Position numbers and translations under genes: made by a program. DNA of 64,000 bases from Methylobacterium sp. AMS5 (GTDB lineage Bacteria; Pseudomonadota; Alphaproteobacteria; Rhizobiales; Beijerinckiaceae): assembly GCF_001542815.1 (NCBI RefSeq), contig NZ_CP006992.1, forward strand, positions 3,353,501 through 3,417,500, written 5' to 3'. Below, piece by piece: positions 1 to 8,955 of the stretch. The number at the start of each line of letters is the position of its first letter. Position 1 is the stretch's first letter. The notes under the pieces were generated by a model. The model worked only from the letters and a program-made list of their open reading frames with translations, did not search any database and had not been told where the DNA came from.

Positions 1-46
1 GACCGAGGGCGGGCGTGAAACGCGCGGGCCGAATCGCCGAAAGGGC

Positions 47-457
47 TTACTCGCCTTCGTCGTCGGTCTCGGTCGGGGGCGCGAGGTTCTCCAGGCCGCG
101 GAGGAGATCCTCCTCGCTCATGAAGTCGAACTGCACGTTCTTGTCGTCCGAGGAGGACTGGGGTGCCACCGCGGCGGCGGCGGGCGAGCTCGACAGGAGT
201 GGCACGGTCTCGGCCTCGGGCTCGTCCACCTCGACGTATTTCTGCATCGAGTGGATGAGCTGCTCCTTCAGATCCTCGGCCGTGATGGTCTCGTCGCCGA
301 TCTCGCGAAGGGCCACGACGGGGTTCTTGTCGCGGTCGCGCTCCACGGTCAGCGGGGCGCCGGCGGCGAGCAGGCGCGCCCGGTGGCTGGCGAGCAGGAC
401 CAGCTCGAAGCGGTTCTCGACCTTCTCGATGCAGTCTTCGACGGTGACGCGAGCCAT
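47..457 (-). CDS. rpoZ: DNA-directed RNA polymerase omega subunit
   Basis: Omega subunit of RNA polymerase, which helps fold and retain the beta' subunit during core assembly. The 136-residue product starts [20 protein letters not shown], the family signature, and keeps the basic ASHRAR segment near residue 25. After about residue 75 it has an acidic, Ala/Ser-rich tail, as in alphaproteobacterial omegas, which are longer than the enterobacterial form. The ATG at 457 is chosen because the conserved N terminus begins there; the frame stays open upstream but that part has no family similarity. It is divergent from the nfu gene across about 200 bp that should hold both promoters. Confidence 0.95.
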   Translation of the reverse strand: MARVTVEDCIEKVENRFELVLLASHRARLLAAGAPLTVERDRDKNPVVALREIGDETITAEDLKEQLIHSMQKYVEVDEPEAETVPLLSSSPAAAAVAPQSSSDDKNVQFDFMSEEDLLRGLENLAPPTETDDEGE

Positions 458-660
458 GCGAGGCGGCTCCTTCCTCAGGCGCGGATACGAACGATATGCG
501 TGATGAACGGGCTTCCTACACCGGTTATCGCTGTCCAACAAGTCGCGGGAGCGGTTGAGAATCCGTCTCTCCCGGTCCACATGGAAAGCGGCGCCGGTCG
601 ACCCCGGCGCCGATCCCGGCCGGCCTTGAACCGGCGCCAGCGGACCCGAGGATTCTTCAC

Positions 661-1227
661 ATGTTCATTCAGACCGAAGCCACGCCGAACCCCGCCACGC
701 TCAAGTTCCTGCCCGGCCGCGTCGTGCTCACCGACGGGACCTTCGAGGCCCGCGACACCGCGACCGCCGAGCGCTCGCCGCTGGCCACCGCTCTGTTCGC
801 GGTGCCCGGCGTCTCGGGCGTCTATTTCGGGCACGACTTCATCTCCGTCACCAAGGCCGACGGCGTCAACGAGTGGCCGCAGGTGAAGCCCGCCGTGCTC
901 GGCGCGATCATGGACCACTTCCAGTCCGGCCGCCCGGTTCTGGCCGAGGGCACGGCGCTCGCCGAGGACGAGACGGAGGAGTTCTACGACGAGGCCGATC
1001 ACGACACCGTGGCCACCATCAAGGACCTGCTGGAGACCCGCGTGCGCCCGGCGGTGGCGGGCGACGGCGGCGACATCACCTTCCGCGGCTACCGCGACGG
1101 CATCGTCTACCTCGAGATGAAGGGCGCCTGCTCGGGCTGCCCGTCCTCCACCGCGACCCTGCGCCAGGGCGTGCAGAACCTGTTCCGCCACTTCCTGCCC
1201 TCCGTGCGGGAAGTCCAGGCGATCTAA
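661..1227 (+). CDS. nfuA: NfuA-type iron-sulfur cluster scaffold/carrier (NifU family)
   Basis: Carrier that binds a [4Fe-4S] cluster and passes it to apo-proteins in the cytosol. The 188-residue protein opens with the Nfu N-terminal domain ([19 protein letters not shown], about residues 1-87). A NifU C-terminal domain follows (about 115-185), holding the cluster ligands Cys157 and Cys160 in GACSGCPSS. Length and order match the Nfu/HIRIP5 type common in alphaproteobacteria and mitochondria. It lies upstream of tsaB with about 160 bp between, so it may be its own unit. Confidence 0.95.
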   Translation: MFIQTEATPNPATLKFLPGRVVLTDGTFEARDTATAERSPLATALFAVPGVSGVYFGHDFISVTKADGVNEWPQVKPAVLGAIMDHFQSGRPVLAEGTALAEDETEEFYDEADHDTVATIKDLLETRVRPAVAGDGGDITFRGYRDGIVYLEMKGACSGCPSSTATLRQGVQNLFRHFLPSVREVQAI

Positions 1228-1385
1228 TCGGCGGCCCCGCCGCCCGGCTTCCCCTGGCATCGGCGCAACACCGCACCGCTTCCTTGGGGAGGTCGGCCGC
1301 GGATGCGCTGACGGGGAGGGCGGTTTTGTCCTATGATTAGCCCGAAGGCGGGCGCTTGCGGCCCGCCGCCGGATGGAATCGACGT

Positions 1386-2066
1386 TTGCGGATCCTTGCC
1401 ATCGATACGGCGCTCGAAGCCTGCGCTGCCTGCGTGGCCACCGACGACAGCGACGACCTGCTCGCCGAGGAGTCGATGCCGCTCGTGCGCGGGCACGCCG
1501 AAGCGCTCCTGCCGCTGATCGAGCGGGTCATGGCTCGGGTCGAGGGCGGCTTCGAAGGTCTCGACCGCGTCGCGGTCACGGTCGGGCCCGGCAGCTATAC
1601 GGGCTTGCGCGTCGGCCTCTCCGCCGCCCGCGCCATCGGGCTCGCCGCCGGCATTCCGGTCGTGGGCGTGACCACTCTGTCCGCCCTGCTCGCGCCGCAG
1701 CTCGCCCTCAACGGCGACGATACGGTGGCCGCCGCGATCGATGCGCGTCACGGCGCCGTCTACCTCCAGGCCATGAGCGTGAGGGAAGGCACGGTGATTC
1801 CGCCCCGGCACATCGCTTTGGAGGAGGCGGTGACCCTGCTCGGCAAGCGACGGGCGATCCTCACCGGCTCCGGCGCTCCCGCGCTCGCGGCGGCAGCCGC
1901 TGCCGCCGGCCTCTCCGTCGACGTCGCCGAGACCGGCGCGCCGCAGATCGCCTGGGTCGCCTCGCTCGGGCTCGTCGCCGATCCGGACCAGGCGCTGCCG
2001 CGCCCCCTTTACCTGCGCGGGCCCGACGCCCAGCCGCAGCAGCATGCGAGGCTCGCAAGGGCATGA
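1386..2066 (+). CDS. tsaB: tRNA threonylcarbamoyladenosine biosynthesis protein TsaB
   Basis: Partner of TsaD in forming threonylcarbamoyl-adenosine at position 37 of ANN-decoding tRNAs. The product begins RILAIDTALEACAACV and carries VTVGPGSYTGLRVGLS near residues 65-80, both typical of the ASKHA-fold TsaB family. Length is 226 aa from the TTG at 1386; a second TTG at 1356 would add ten residues with no family match, so 1386 is preferred, without a strong ribosome-binding site. The stop overlaps the rimI start (ATGA, 2063-2066), so the two are translationally coupled. TsaB and RimI adjacency is common in bacteria. Confidence 0.93.
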   Translation: MRILAIDTALEACAACVATDDSDDLLAEESMPLVRGHAEALLPLIERVMARVEGGFEGLDRVAVTVGPGSYTGLRVGLSAARAIGLAAGIPVVGVTTLSALLAPQLALNGDDTVAAAIDARHGAVYLQAMSVREGTVIPPRHIALEEAVTLLGKRRAILTGSGAPALAAAAAAAGLSVDVAETGAPQIAWVASLGLVADPDQALPRPLYLRGPDAQPQQHARLARA

Positions 2067-2584
2067 CGCGGACCGTCTCCCCGTTCTGGCCGCTCGATTG
2101 GTGGTCCGCATGGTGGGACGCCTGGGGCTCCGTGCCCTACGTCGCGCCGCTGCGGGACGCCGGTCAGGCGTCCGACCTGGAAAAGCTGCACGCCACCGCC
2201 TTCGCCCGCCCCTGGGCGGCCCACGAATTCGAGCGGATGCTGTGCGAGCGCTCGACGGAGGCGCATGCCCTGCGCCGGGGCAATGCGCTGCTGGGCTTCG
2301 TGCTGTCGCGTAAGGCCGTGGACGAGGCGGAAATCCTCACCATCGTTCTGGCGCCGTCCGCCCGCGGCGGCGGCCACAGCCACCGGCTCCTGCGCGAGCA
2401 CCTGACCGCTTTGGCCTATGCCGGCATCCGCACCGTCCATCTCGAAGTCGACGAGGGCAACACGCCGGCCCTGAAGCTCTACACCCGCCACGGCTTCCTC
2501 AAGATCGGCGAGCGCAAGGGCTACTACCCGCTGCCCGACGGCAGCCGGGCCACGGCGCTGACCATGAGCGCGACGCTGTCGTGA
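2063..2584 (+). CDS. rimI: Ribosomal-protein-alanine N-acetyltransferase RimI-like GNAT
   Basis: GNAT-family acetyltransferase, most likely acting on the N terminus of ribosomal protein S18 or related proteins. The 173-residue product has the acetyl-CoA loop in LAPSARGGGHSHRLL (about residues 95-110) and the family pattern LEVDEGNTPALKLYTRHGF, then IGERKGYYP near the end. The first 25 residues are unusually Trp-rich (WPLDWWSAWWDAW) and have no clear counterpart in well-known RimI proteins. The ATG at 2063 overlaps the tsaB stop by four bases. Substrate is inferred from family and neighbour. Confidence 0.88.
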   Translation: MTRTVSPFWPLDWWSAWWDAWGSVPYVAPLRDAGQASDLEKLHATAFARPWAAHEFERMLCERSTEAHALRRGNALLGFVLSRKAVDEAEILTIVLAPSARGGGHSHRLLREHLTALAYAGIRTVHLEVDEGNTPALKLYTRHGFLKIGERKGYYPLPDGSRATALTMSATLS

Positions 2585-2609
2585 AGCGTTGCGGGAGCGC
2601 ATCCGCCCG

Positions 2610-3488
2610 ATGACGCGCATCGGCATCGGCCTCCGCCTCTTCGTCCAGGCGGTGGCCTTCCTGATCGTAATCGGGCCGCACTGGCTCAGCCTGCGCTTTG
2701 GCCGGGGCCGGCTCGCGGCGCACATCGCGATGCTGTTCCACCGCCTGTTCCTGCGCCTGTTCTCCGTTCGGGTGACGCAGAGCGGCACGCCGCCGCAGCC
2801 GGGCGAGCCGGCGCTCGTGCTCTCGAACCACGTCTCCTGGCTCGACATCGTCGCGCTCGGGTCGCTGCGCCCGCTCTCCTTCGTGGCCAAGTCGGAAATC
2901 GCGGGCTGGCCGCTGATCGGCCTGCTGGCCAAGCTCCAACGCACCGTCTTCATCGAGCGCTCCAAGCGGACGGCGACCGCCCACGTCAACGCCACGGTCG
3001 GGCAACGGCTGGCAAATGGCGACCTGATCGTGCTGTTCGCCGAGGGCACCACCGGCGATGGCCTGCGCCTGCTGCCGTTCCGCTCCTCGCTGGTCGGCGC
3101 CGCCCGGACGGCGCTGACGGCGCAGACCGGCGGACTCGCGCGCATCCGGCTCCAGCCCCTGGCGCTGGGCTACCCGCGCCGCAACGGCCTGCCGGTGACC
3201 CGCGCCGAGCGGCCGGAGATCGCATGGTACGGCGACATGGAACTCGCGCCGCATCTCGCCCTGTTCGCCCACCGCGGCCCCATCGACGTGCACGTGAACT
3301 GGGGCGCGCCGATCGCCTTCGAGGCCGCCACCGACCGCAAGGTCGCGACCCTGCAGGCCGAGGCCGCCGTGCGGCAGGGCCTGCGCCAGATCCACCTCGG
3401 CGGGGCCGCCCCCCGTCCGATGCCGGCGGCGCCGGAAACAATCGGGGAGGGCGCCGACGTCTCGGCGCCGGGCGTCGCCGCGGTGTGA
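2610..3488 (+). CDS. plsC: 1-acyl-sn-glycerol-3-phosphate acyltransferase (PlsC family)
   Basis: Membrane acyltransferase of the lysophosphatidic acid type. The acyl-transfer motif HX4D is seen as NHVSWLD (His74, Asp79) and the substrate-binding block as FAEGTT (about 144-148, usual form FPEGTT). A hydrophobic N-terminal segment (about 8-28) should anchor it. Length is 292 aa from the ATG at 2610; a TTG at 2589 would add seven residues. The gene follows rimI by 25 bp and probably shares its transcript. An ornithine-lipid acyltransferase (OlsA-like) role cannot be excluded from sequence. Confidence 0.9.
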   Translation: MTRIGIGLRLFVQAVAFLIVIGPHWLSLRFGRGRLAAHIAMLFHRLFLRLFSVRVTQSGTPPQPGEPALVLSNHVSWLDIVALGSLRPLSFVAKSEIAGWPLIGLLAKLQRTVFIERSKRTATAHVNATVGQRLANGDLIVLFAEGTTGDGLRLLPFRSSLVGAARTALTAQTGGLARIRLQPLALGYPRRNGLPVTRAERPEIAWYGDMELAPHLALFAHRGPIDVHVNWGAPIAFEAATDRKVATLQAEAAVRQGLRQIHLGGAAPRPMPAAPETIGEGADVSAPGVAAV

Positions 3489-3492
3489 CCGT

Positions 3493-3936
3493 TCAGGCTG
3501 GCAGGGGGAAGGTCGCCGCCTGGCCGCGAACGATCCCGCCCTCATCCACGAGTTGCCAGACGATGCCCTCGGCGACCGGGAAGCGCCGCCCATCCTTGGC
3601 AACGCGAATGCCGGCATAATCCGAGACGAATCCGTCTCGGGCGACCGCATCGAGCAGGCGCTGGCGCTCGGCCCGCTCCGGCGCCTCGGCCGAGAGCCGC
3701 GAGGGCATGCCGACGATGTCGTCCCAGCGGTAGCCGAAGGCCCGCTGCGCCGCCCGGTTGGCGTAGACGAAAAGCGGGTCGGGGCCCGTGTCGTGGGCCA
3801 GCACCGCGAAGGGCGCCGACGCGTAGAGCCAGTCCGGCCCGAGATCCGGCGCAGGCACGAGCGGGCGGCCGACGAGGCGCAGGAAGCTGCCGGTCAGCAG
3901 GGTGAAGAAGCGGGGATCGCCTTGGAGATGCACCAT
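3493..3936 (-). CDS. MEKHLA-domain (PAS-like) protein
   Basis: A 147-residue stand-alone MEKHLA domain, a PAS-related sensor fold. The central part reads as a PAS core: APFAVLAHD, then FVYANRAAQRAFGY and DDIVGMPSRLSAE, with a C-terminal RFPVAEGIVWQLVD strand pair. There is no effector domain, membrane segment or signal peptide. It is convergent with plsC, the two stops being about 4 bp apart. The ligand and partner are unknown. In plants the MEKHLA domain closes HD-ZIP III regulators; free-standing bacterial copies are uncharacterised as far as I know. Confidence 0.8.
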   Translation of the reverse strand: MVHLQGDPRFFTLLTGSFLRLVGRPLVPAPDLGPDWLYASAPFAVLAHDTGPDPLFVYANRAAQRAFGYRWDDIVGMPSRLSAEAPERAERQRLLDAVARDGFVSDYAGIRVAKDGRRFPVAEGIVWQLVDEGGIVRGQAATFPLPA

Positions 3937-4034
3937 CGCTCTTCATCCCTCCCGAAGGCGCCCTACGCACCCGGCCGCAATTGACCTGCACCGACACGGC
4001 TGCGACCAGAACGTGCATCGGATCGGGGGACTCA

Positions 4035-4583
4035 ATGACCGAAAAGCCTCTGGCGACCTATCGCCCGGTTTTCGTTCTGTGGATCGCGTTGCTGCAACAG
4101 GTTCCCTTACAACTTTTCTTCACAGTTTGGGCCGCCGGCTTCTTCGGCGGGATGTACCATGAGGCTTTCGGGGCTTCGACGACGTTGGCAAATTCCCTCG
4201 CCGCCATCGGCTCGGTCGTCTTCATCGGATTTCCTGTCGTCGTCGTCATTTCACGCGCGATGAACTACCGCACGACGCGCTATCGCCTCTATCCTGATCG
4301 AATCGAGATCGAGGAAGGCTTCCTGACCATCCATGCCAAACGCCTGATGTTCCGCGATATATGCGAGGCGTCGCTGCGGCGTGGGGTGCTCCAGCGCAGC
4401 ATCGGGCTGGGCTCCGTCTGTCTCGACACGCAAGCTGCCGGGGCTCTCAAACCCTGGAGTCTCTTCAACTCATTGGGCCTGAGCAGCACCCTCGGCAGCG
4501 GCGCGATGATCAGGGACATCCCCGACGCCGACCAAGCGTACGAACGCCTGCGCGGCCTCATCGATGCAGCGCGCCGCGACTGA
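4035..4583 (+). CDS. Bacterial PH-domain-like membrane protein
   Basis: A 182-residue protein with two N-terminal membrane segments (about 12-37 and 55-75) followed by a cytosolic domain. The pattern [20 protein letters not shown], then [22 protein letters not shown] and a terminal [18 protein letters not shown], matches the bPH2 (YdbS/YdbT-like) family. The ATG at 4035 is preferred because a GGGGGA tract precedes it at proper spacing; an upstream TTG at 3981 adds 18 residues without hydrophobic or family character. It stands alone before miaB. Function unknown. Confidence 0.75.
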   Translation: MTEKPLATYRPVFVLWIALLQQVPLQLFFTVWAAGFFGGMYHEAFGASTTLANSLAAIGSVVFIGFPVVVVISRAMNYRTTRYRLYPDRIEIEEGFLTIHAKRLMFRDICEASLRRGVLQRSIGLGSVCLDTQAAGALKPWSLFNSLGLSSTLGSGAMIRDIPDADQAYERLRGLIDAARRD

Positions 4584-4699
4584 CGCCGCGACGACCTGCG
4601 AGAAATGTGCTAGTCGCAGCCGCTCCGTGCCATCGGACCCCTGTTGAATCGATGAGCGGCGGCCTTTCGGCCTCGTGCCGGCTGCCTCGGGATACGATC

Positions 4700-6040
4700 T
4701 TGAAGAAAGCCTACGTCAAGTCCTACGGCTGCCAGATGAACGCCTACGACGCCGGCCGCATGGCCGACGTGCTGGCGGCCGAGGGCTACAGCGCGACGGA
4801 CTCGGTCGAGGAGGCCGATGTCGTCGTCCTCAACACCTGCCACATCCGCGAGAAGGCCGCCGAGAAGGTCTATTCCGAACTCGGGCGCCTGCGGGTGCTG
4901 AAGGGCGAGCGGGCCGAGAGCGGGCACGACACCCGCATCGTGGTCGCAGGCTGCGTCGCGCAGGCGGAAGGCCGCGAGATTCTTTCGCGCGCACCGGCGG
5001 TCGATGTCGTCGTCGGCCCGCAGAGTTATCACCGCCTGCCCGATTTGTTGCGCCAATCGCGAACAAGCCGCGTCGTCGACACCGAATTTCCGGCCGAGGA
5101 CAAGTTCGACCACCTGCCCGCCCGGCGCAACCGCGGCGTCACCGGCTTCCTCACCGTGCAGGAGGGCTGCGACAAGTTCTGCGCCTTCTGCGTCGTGCCC
5201 TATACCCGCGGCGCGGAGGTCTCGCGCCCGGTGGCGGCGGTGGTGGAAGAAGCGCGCCGCCTCGTCGAGGGCGGGGTGCGCGAGATCACCCTCATCGGCC
5301 AGAACGTCAACGCCTATCACGGCGACGGGCCGGACGGCGCACCCGCGACCCTCGGCCACCTGATGGACGCGCTGTCCGCGGTGCCGGGCCTCCTGCGCCT
5401 GCGTTACACGACGAGCCACCCCAACGACTTCGCGGATGATCTCATCGCCGCGCACGAAAAAAACCCGCTGGTGATGCCCTACCTGCACCTGCCGGTGCAG
5501 TCGGGCTCGGACCGCATCCTCCAGGCGATGAACCGGCGCCACACGGGCGATGCCTACCGCCGGCTGATCGAGCGCATCCGAAGCGCGCGGCCCGACATCG
5601 CCCTGTCCTCGGATTTCATCGTCGGCTTTCCCGGCGAAACCGATGCCGATTTCGTGCAGACCATGCGGCTCGTCTCCGATATCGGCTTTTCGGCGGCGTT
5701 CTCGTTCAAGTACAGCCCGCGGGCCGGCACGCCCGCGGCGGAACGCGAGGATGCGGTGCCGGAGGCGGTGAAGACCGAGCGGCTCGCCGCCCTCCAGGAA
5801 CTCCTCGACCGGCAGCGCCACGCCTACAATGCGGCGAGCGTCGGCACGCTCACCGAGATCCTGGTGGAGAAGACCGGCCGGCATCCGGGTCAGGTCGCCG
5901 GCAAGACGCCGCATCTCCAGGCGGTGCAGTTCGATGCGCCGGCCTCGACCATCGGCTCGGTGGTGCGGGTGCGGATTACGCGGGCGGGCTCCAACAGCCT
6001 GTTCGGCGAAGCGCTGGAGGGTGCGGCGGCGGCCGCGTGA
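4700..6040 (+). CDS. miaB: tRNA-2-methylthio-N6-dimethylallyladenosine37 synthase MiaB
   Basis: Radical-SAM methylthiotransferase that adds the ms2 group to i6A37 of tRNA. It shows the N-terminal cluster motif ([16 protein letters not shown] and AGCVAQ cysteines), the radical-SAM motif CDKFCAFC about residues 153-160, and a C-terminal TRAM domain ending [10 protein letters not shown]. The TTG at 4700 gives a 446-residue product starting [12 protein letters not shown], the usual family N terminus, with GGGA upstream; an ATG at 4652 would add 16 residues with no similarity. It heads the miaB-phoH-ybeY-corC-lnt run found across proteobacteria. Confidence 0.95.
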   Translation: MKKAYVKSYGCQMNAYDAGRMADVLAAEGYSATDSVEEADVVVLNTCHIREKAAEKVYSELGRLRVLKGERAESGHDTRIVVAGCVAQAEGREILSRAPAVDVVVGPQSYHRLPDLLRQSRTSRVVDTEFPAEDKFDHLPARRNRGVTGFLTVQEGCDKFCAFCVVPYTRGAEVSRPVAAVVEEARRLVEGGVREITLIGQNVNAYHGDGPDGAPATLGHLMDALSAVPGLLRLRYTTSHPNDFADDLIAAHEKNPLVMPYLHLPVQSGSDRILQAMNRRHTGDAYRRLIERIRSARPDIALSSDFIVGFPGETDADFVQTMRLVSDIGFSAAFSFKYSPRAGTPAAEREDAVPEAVKTERLAALQELLDRQRHAYNAASVGTLTEILVEKTGRHPGQVAGKTPHLQAVQFDAPASTIGSVVRVRITRAGSNSLFGEALEGAAAAA

Positions 6041-6076
6041 CCTATATGAGGCCCATCACCATGCCGGATCTCTCGC

Positions 6077-7183
6077 GTGCCGATTGACGTTGCGTCCGCC
6101 CGTGGCCCTGCCGGCCGCAACAACCGCCCCTCACCGGGGCGTCCGGGTCTCGCAGAGACCGTAGAGGTCTCGCTCACCTTCGACGACAACCGGCTCGCCA
6201 GCCTCGTCTTCGGCCAGTACGACCAGAACGTCGCCCATATCGAGCGGCGACTCGGCATCACCGGCACCGCGCTCGGCAACCACCTCGTGGTCAAGGGCAC
6301 GCCCGAGGCCGCCGAGAAGGCGCGGCGCGTGTTCGAGCGGCTCTACACGCGGGTGCAGAAGGCCGGCACGACCCTGACGCTCGGCGACGTGGACGGGGTG
6401 ATCCAGGAGGTCACCGTCCAGGGCAACCTGTTCCCCTCCGCCGAGATCGTCGCCGATAACGGCCGCGAGCAGTTCGAGCAGATCGCCACCCGCAAGCGCG
6501 GTGCCGTGCGCGCCCGCAACGCCGCGCAGAGCGACTACATCAAGCTCCTGCGCGCCAACGAACTCGTCTTCGCGGAAGGCCCCGCCGGCACCGGCAAGAC
6601 CTGGCTCGCGGTCGGCCACGCGGTCTCGCTGCTGGAGCAGGGCCATGCCGAGCGCCTGATCCTGTCGCGCCCGGCCGTCGAGGCCGGCGAACGGCTCGGC
6701 TTCCTGCCCGGCGACATGCGCGAGAAGGTCGATCCGTATCTTCGCCCGATCTACGACGCGCTCTACGATTTCATGGAGGCGCGCCACGTCGATCGCGGCC
6801 TCCAGACCGGCATCATCGAGATCGCCCCGCTCGCCTTCATGCGCGGGCGCACCCTGACCAACGCCGTGGTGCTGCTCGATGAGGCGCAGAACACCACTTC
6901 CATGCAGATGAAGATGTTCCTGACCCGATTGGGCGAGAACTCGCGCATGATCATCACCGGCGATCCCAGCCAGATCGACCTGCCGCCGGGTCAGAAATCC
7001 GGCCTTGTGGAGGCGGTCAACGTGCTCGACGGCGTCGAGGGCATCGGCCGCGTGCGCTTCCGCGATGTGGACGTGGTGCGCCACGACCTCGTGCGCCGGA
7101 TCGTCACCGCCTACGAATCCGCCGCCCACGGCGAGAGCGAGGCCGACCGCAACCCGAACCCGCGGCGCCGGCCGCTGGCGTGA
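6077..7183 (+). CDS. phoH: PhoH-like P-loop ATPase
   Basis: Cytosolic ATPase of the PhoH (PhoL/YbeZ) family, which works with YbeY in RNA metabolism. An N-terminal KH-like region (about 28-120) precedes the P-loop core. Walker A is GPAGTGKT (168-175), Walker B is VVLLDEAQN (about 250), and TGDPSQIDLP is the sensor segment. The GTG at 6077 gives 368 residues. It sits 36 bp after miaB and 70 bp before ybeY. Confidence 0.94.
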   Translation: MPIDVASARGPAGRNNRPSPGRPGLAETVEVSLTFDDNRLASLVFGQYDQNVAHIERRLGITGTALGNHLVVKGTPEAAEKARRVFERLYTRVQKAGTTLTLGDVDGVIQEVTVQGNLFPSAEIVADNGREQFEQIATRKRGAVRARNAAQSDYIKLLRANELVFAEGPAGTGKTWLAVGHAVSLLEQGHAERLILSRPAVEAGERLGFLPGDMREKVDPYLRPIYDALYDFMEARHVDRGLQTGIIEIAPLAFMRGRTLTNAVVLLDEAQNTTSMQMKMFLTRLGENSRMIITGDPSQIDLPPGQKSGLVEAVNVLDGVEGIGRVRFRDVDVVRHDLVRRIVTAYESAAHGESEADRNPNPRRRPLA

Positions 7184-7253
7184 GCGGCGACATCAATCGC
7201 GGCGGCCTATGGGGCACCGCACGGGCGTTGACGGTACTGACCAGAAACCACAC

Positions 7254-7739
7254 ATGAGCGACAACGAGATCGACATCGCCGTCGAGGATGCGCGCTGGGA
7301 ACAGGCGATCCCCGAATTGGAGGCGTTCACGCTGCGGGCGGTCGAGGCGGGATTGGCCATTCTGCCCGATTCGGCCTCCGGACCCGTCGAAGTGAGCATC
7401 CTGCTTGCCGACGACGCCACCGTCCAAGCGCTCAACCGCACGTGGCGGAACAAGGATAAACCCACCAACGTGTTATCGTTTCCGGCCGCGGAGCAACCGT
7501 TCCGGCCGGGTCTGGCCCGGCCTCTCGGCGATGTGGTTCTTGCGTATGACACGCTCGTGCGCGAGAGTGCGGAGCGGTCGAAGCCCTTCGAGCACCATTT
7601 CGCCCACCTCCTCGTCCATGGCACCCTTCACCTTCTCGGACAGGACCATGAGACCGGCGAGGCTGAGGCCGACGCCATGGAGGCGCTCGAGGTCGCCGCG
7701 CTCCGCGCACTCGGCATTCCAAACCCTTACGACGACTGA
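7254..7739 (+). CDS. ybeY: rRNA maturation RNase YbeY
   Basis: Zinc-dependent endoribonuclease involved in 16S rRNA 3'-end processing and ribosome quality control. The zinc motif H-x3-H-x5-H is intact as HGTLHLLGQDH (His122, His126, His132), and the conserved NVLSFP lies at about 72-77. Length (161 aa) is normal. The ATG at 7254 is the first start giving the family N terminus; the open frame further upstream runs antisense-free through the phoH 3' end and is not coding. Confidence 0.95.
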   Translation: MSDNEIDIAVEDARWEQAIPELEAFTLRAVEAGLAILPDSASGPVEVSILLADDATVQALNRTWRNKDKPTNVLSFPAAEQPFRPGLARPLGDVVLAYDTLVRESAERSKPFEHHFAHLLVHGTLHLLGQDHETGEAEADAMEALEVAALRALGIPNPYDD

Positions 7740-7775
7740 TCTCCGGCACTCCCGCCGTATCCAACCTAGAGACCC

Positions 7776-8927
7776 ATGACCAACGACCGAAGTCGCGGCG
7801 CGGCCCTGGCCGCGCCAGTCGCGGACGCCGAACCGCCCCCACGCGAGGCGTGGTACGATCGTCTGCTGAACGTCTTCCAAATGCGTCCGCGCGACTCCCT
7901 GCGCACCGACATCGAGGAGGCCCTGGCCGAACCCGACACGGGTGAGGACGCCTTCTCTCCCCTTGAGCGCGCCATGCTCAAGAACGTGCTCGGGCTGCAC
8001 AAGGTGCGCGTCGACGATGTGATGCTGCCCCGCGCCGACATCGTGGCCGTGTCCAGCGACACCAGCCTCAGCGATCTCCTGAAGCTGTTCCGCACCGCCG
8101 GCCATTCGCGCCTGCCGGTCTACGGTGAAACCCTCGACGATCCCCGCGGCATGGTCCACATCCGCGACTTCGTGGAATACCTCGCCACCCAGGCGGAAGC
8201 CCCCCCGCGCCGTGCCGCGCCGCAGCCTGTGGTGGCCACCGGCGCCGAGGCCAAGCCCACGCCGCGCCCGCGCCGCACGGCCTCTGCCCGCGGCGCGCTG
8301 CGCAGCCTCGATCTCGGCAAGGTCGATCTCAGCGCGACGCTCGCCTCCACCCGCATCCAGCGCCCGGTCCTGTTCGTGCCGCCCTCCATGCCGGCCATCG
8401 ACCTGCTGGTGCGGATGCAGGCTACGCGCACCCACATGGCGCTAGTCATCGACGAGTATGGCGGCACCGACGGGCTGATCTCGATCGAGGATCTGATCGA
8501 GATGGTCGTCGGCGACATCGAGGACGAGCACGACGTGGCCGAGGGCCAGCTCGTCAACCGCATGGAAGGCGAGACGGAGGCCTATATCGTCGACGCGCGC
8601 GCCGGCCTCGCGGAGGTGTCGGCGGCCACCGGCCTCGACCTCGCCGCCGCCTTCGGGGAGCTTGCAGCCGAGATCGACACGATCGGCGGCTTGATCGTGA
8701 CGCTGGCCGGCCGGGTTCCGGCGCGCGGCGAGCGGATTCCCGGTCCCGAAGACATCGAGTTCGAAGTGCTCGACGCCGATCCCCGGCGGGTGAAGCGGAT
8801 CAAGCTCCAGCGCGCGCAAGCCAAGATCGGCACCGTGGTACCGCTCGCCCTGCCGCCGCCCCGACCGGCGGCGGCGGCGCAGGCACCCGACACGGACACC
8901 GCGCAAGCTGCCGAGGCCGGGCGCTGA
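7776..8927 (+). CDS. corC: CorC/HlyC-family CBS-domain protein
   Basis: Cytosolic CorC (YbeX) type protein linked to Mg2+/Co2+ homeostasis and, in E. coli, to ribosome metabolism. A tandem CBS pair (about residues 75-235, with [11 protein letters not shown] and [16 protein letters not shown]) is followed by a transporter-associated domain ([15 protein letters not shown] onward). The two CBS repeats are separated by an unusually long Ala/Pro/Arg-rich linker (about 134-180). There is no DUF21 membrane domain, so it is not a full CNNM transporter. At 383 aa it is longer than E. coli YbeX because of the linker and a Pro/Ala-rich tail. Confidence 0.92.
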   Translation: MTNDRSRGAALAAPVADAEPPPREAWYDRLLNVFQMRPRDSLRTDIEEALAEPDTGEDAFSPLERAMLKNVLGLHKVRVDDVMLPRADIVAVSSDTSLSDLLKLFRTAGHSRLPVYGETLDDPRGMVHIRDFVEYLATQAEAPPRRAAPQPVVATGAEAKPTPRPRRTASARGALRSLDLGKVDLSATLASTRIQRPVLFVPPSMPAIDLLVRMQATRTHMALVIDEYGGTDGLISIEDLIEMVVGDIEDEHDVAEGQLVNRMEGETEAYIVDARAGLAEVSAATGLDLAAAFGELAAEIDTIGGLIVTLAGRVPARGERIPGPEDIEFEVLDADPRRVKRIKLQRAQAKIGTVVPLALPPPRPAAAAQAPDTDTAQAAEAGR

Positions 8928-8955
8928 AGATACAACGGAATCGAAGCGACACGGC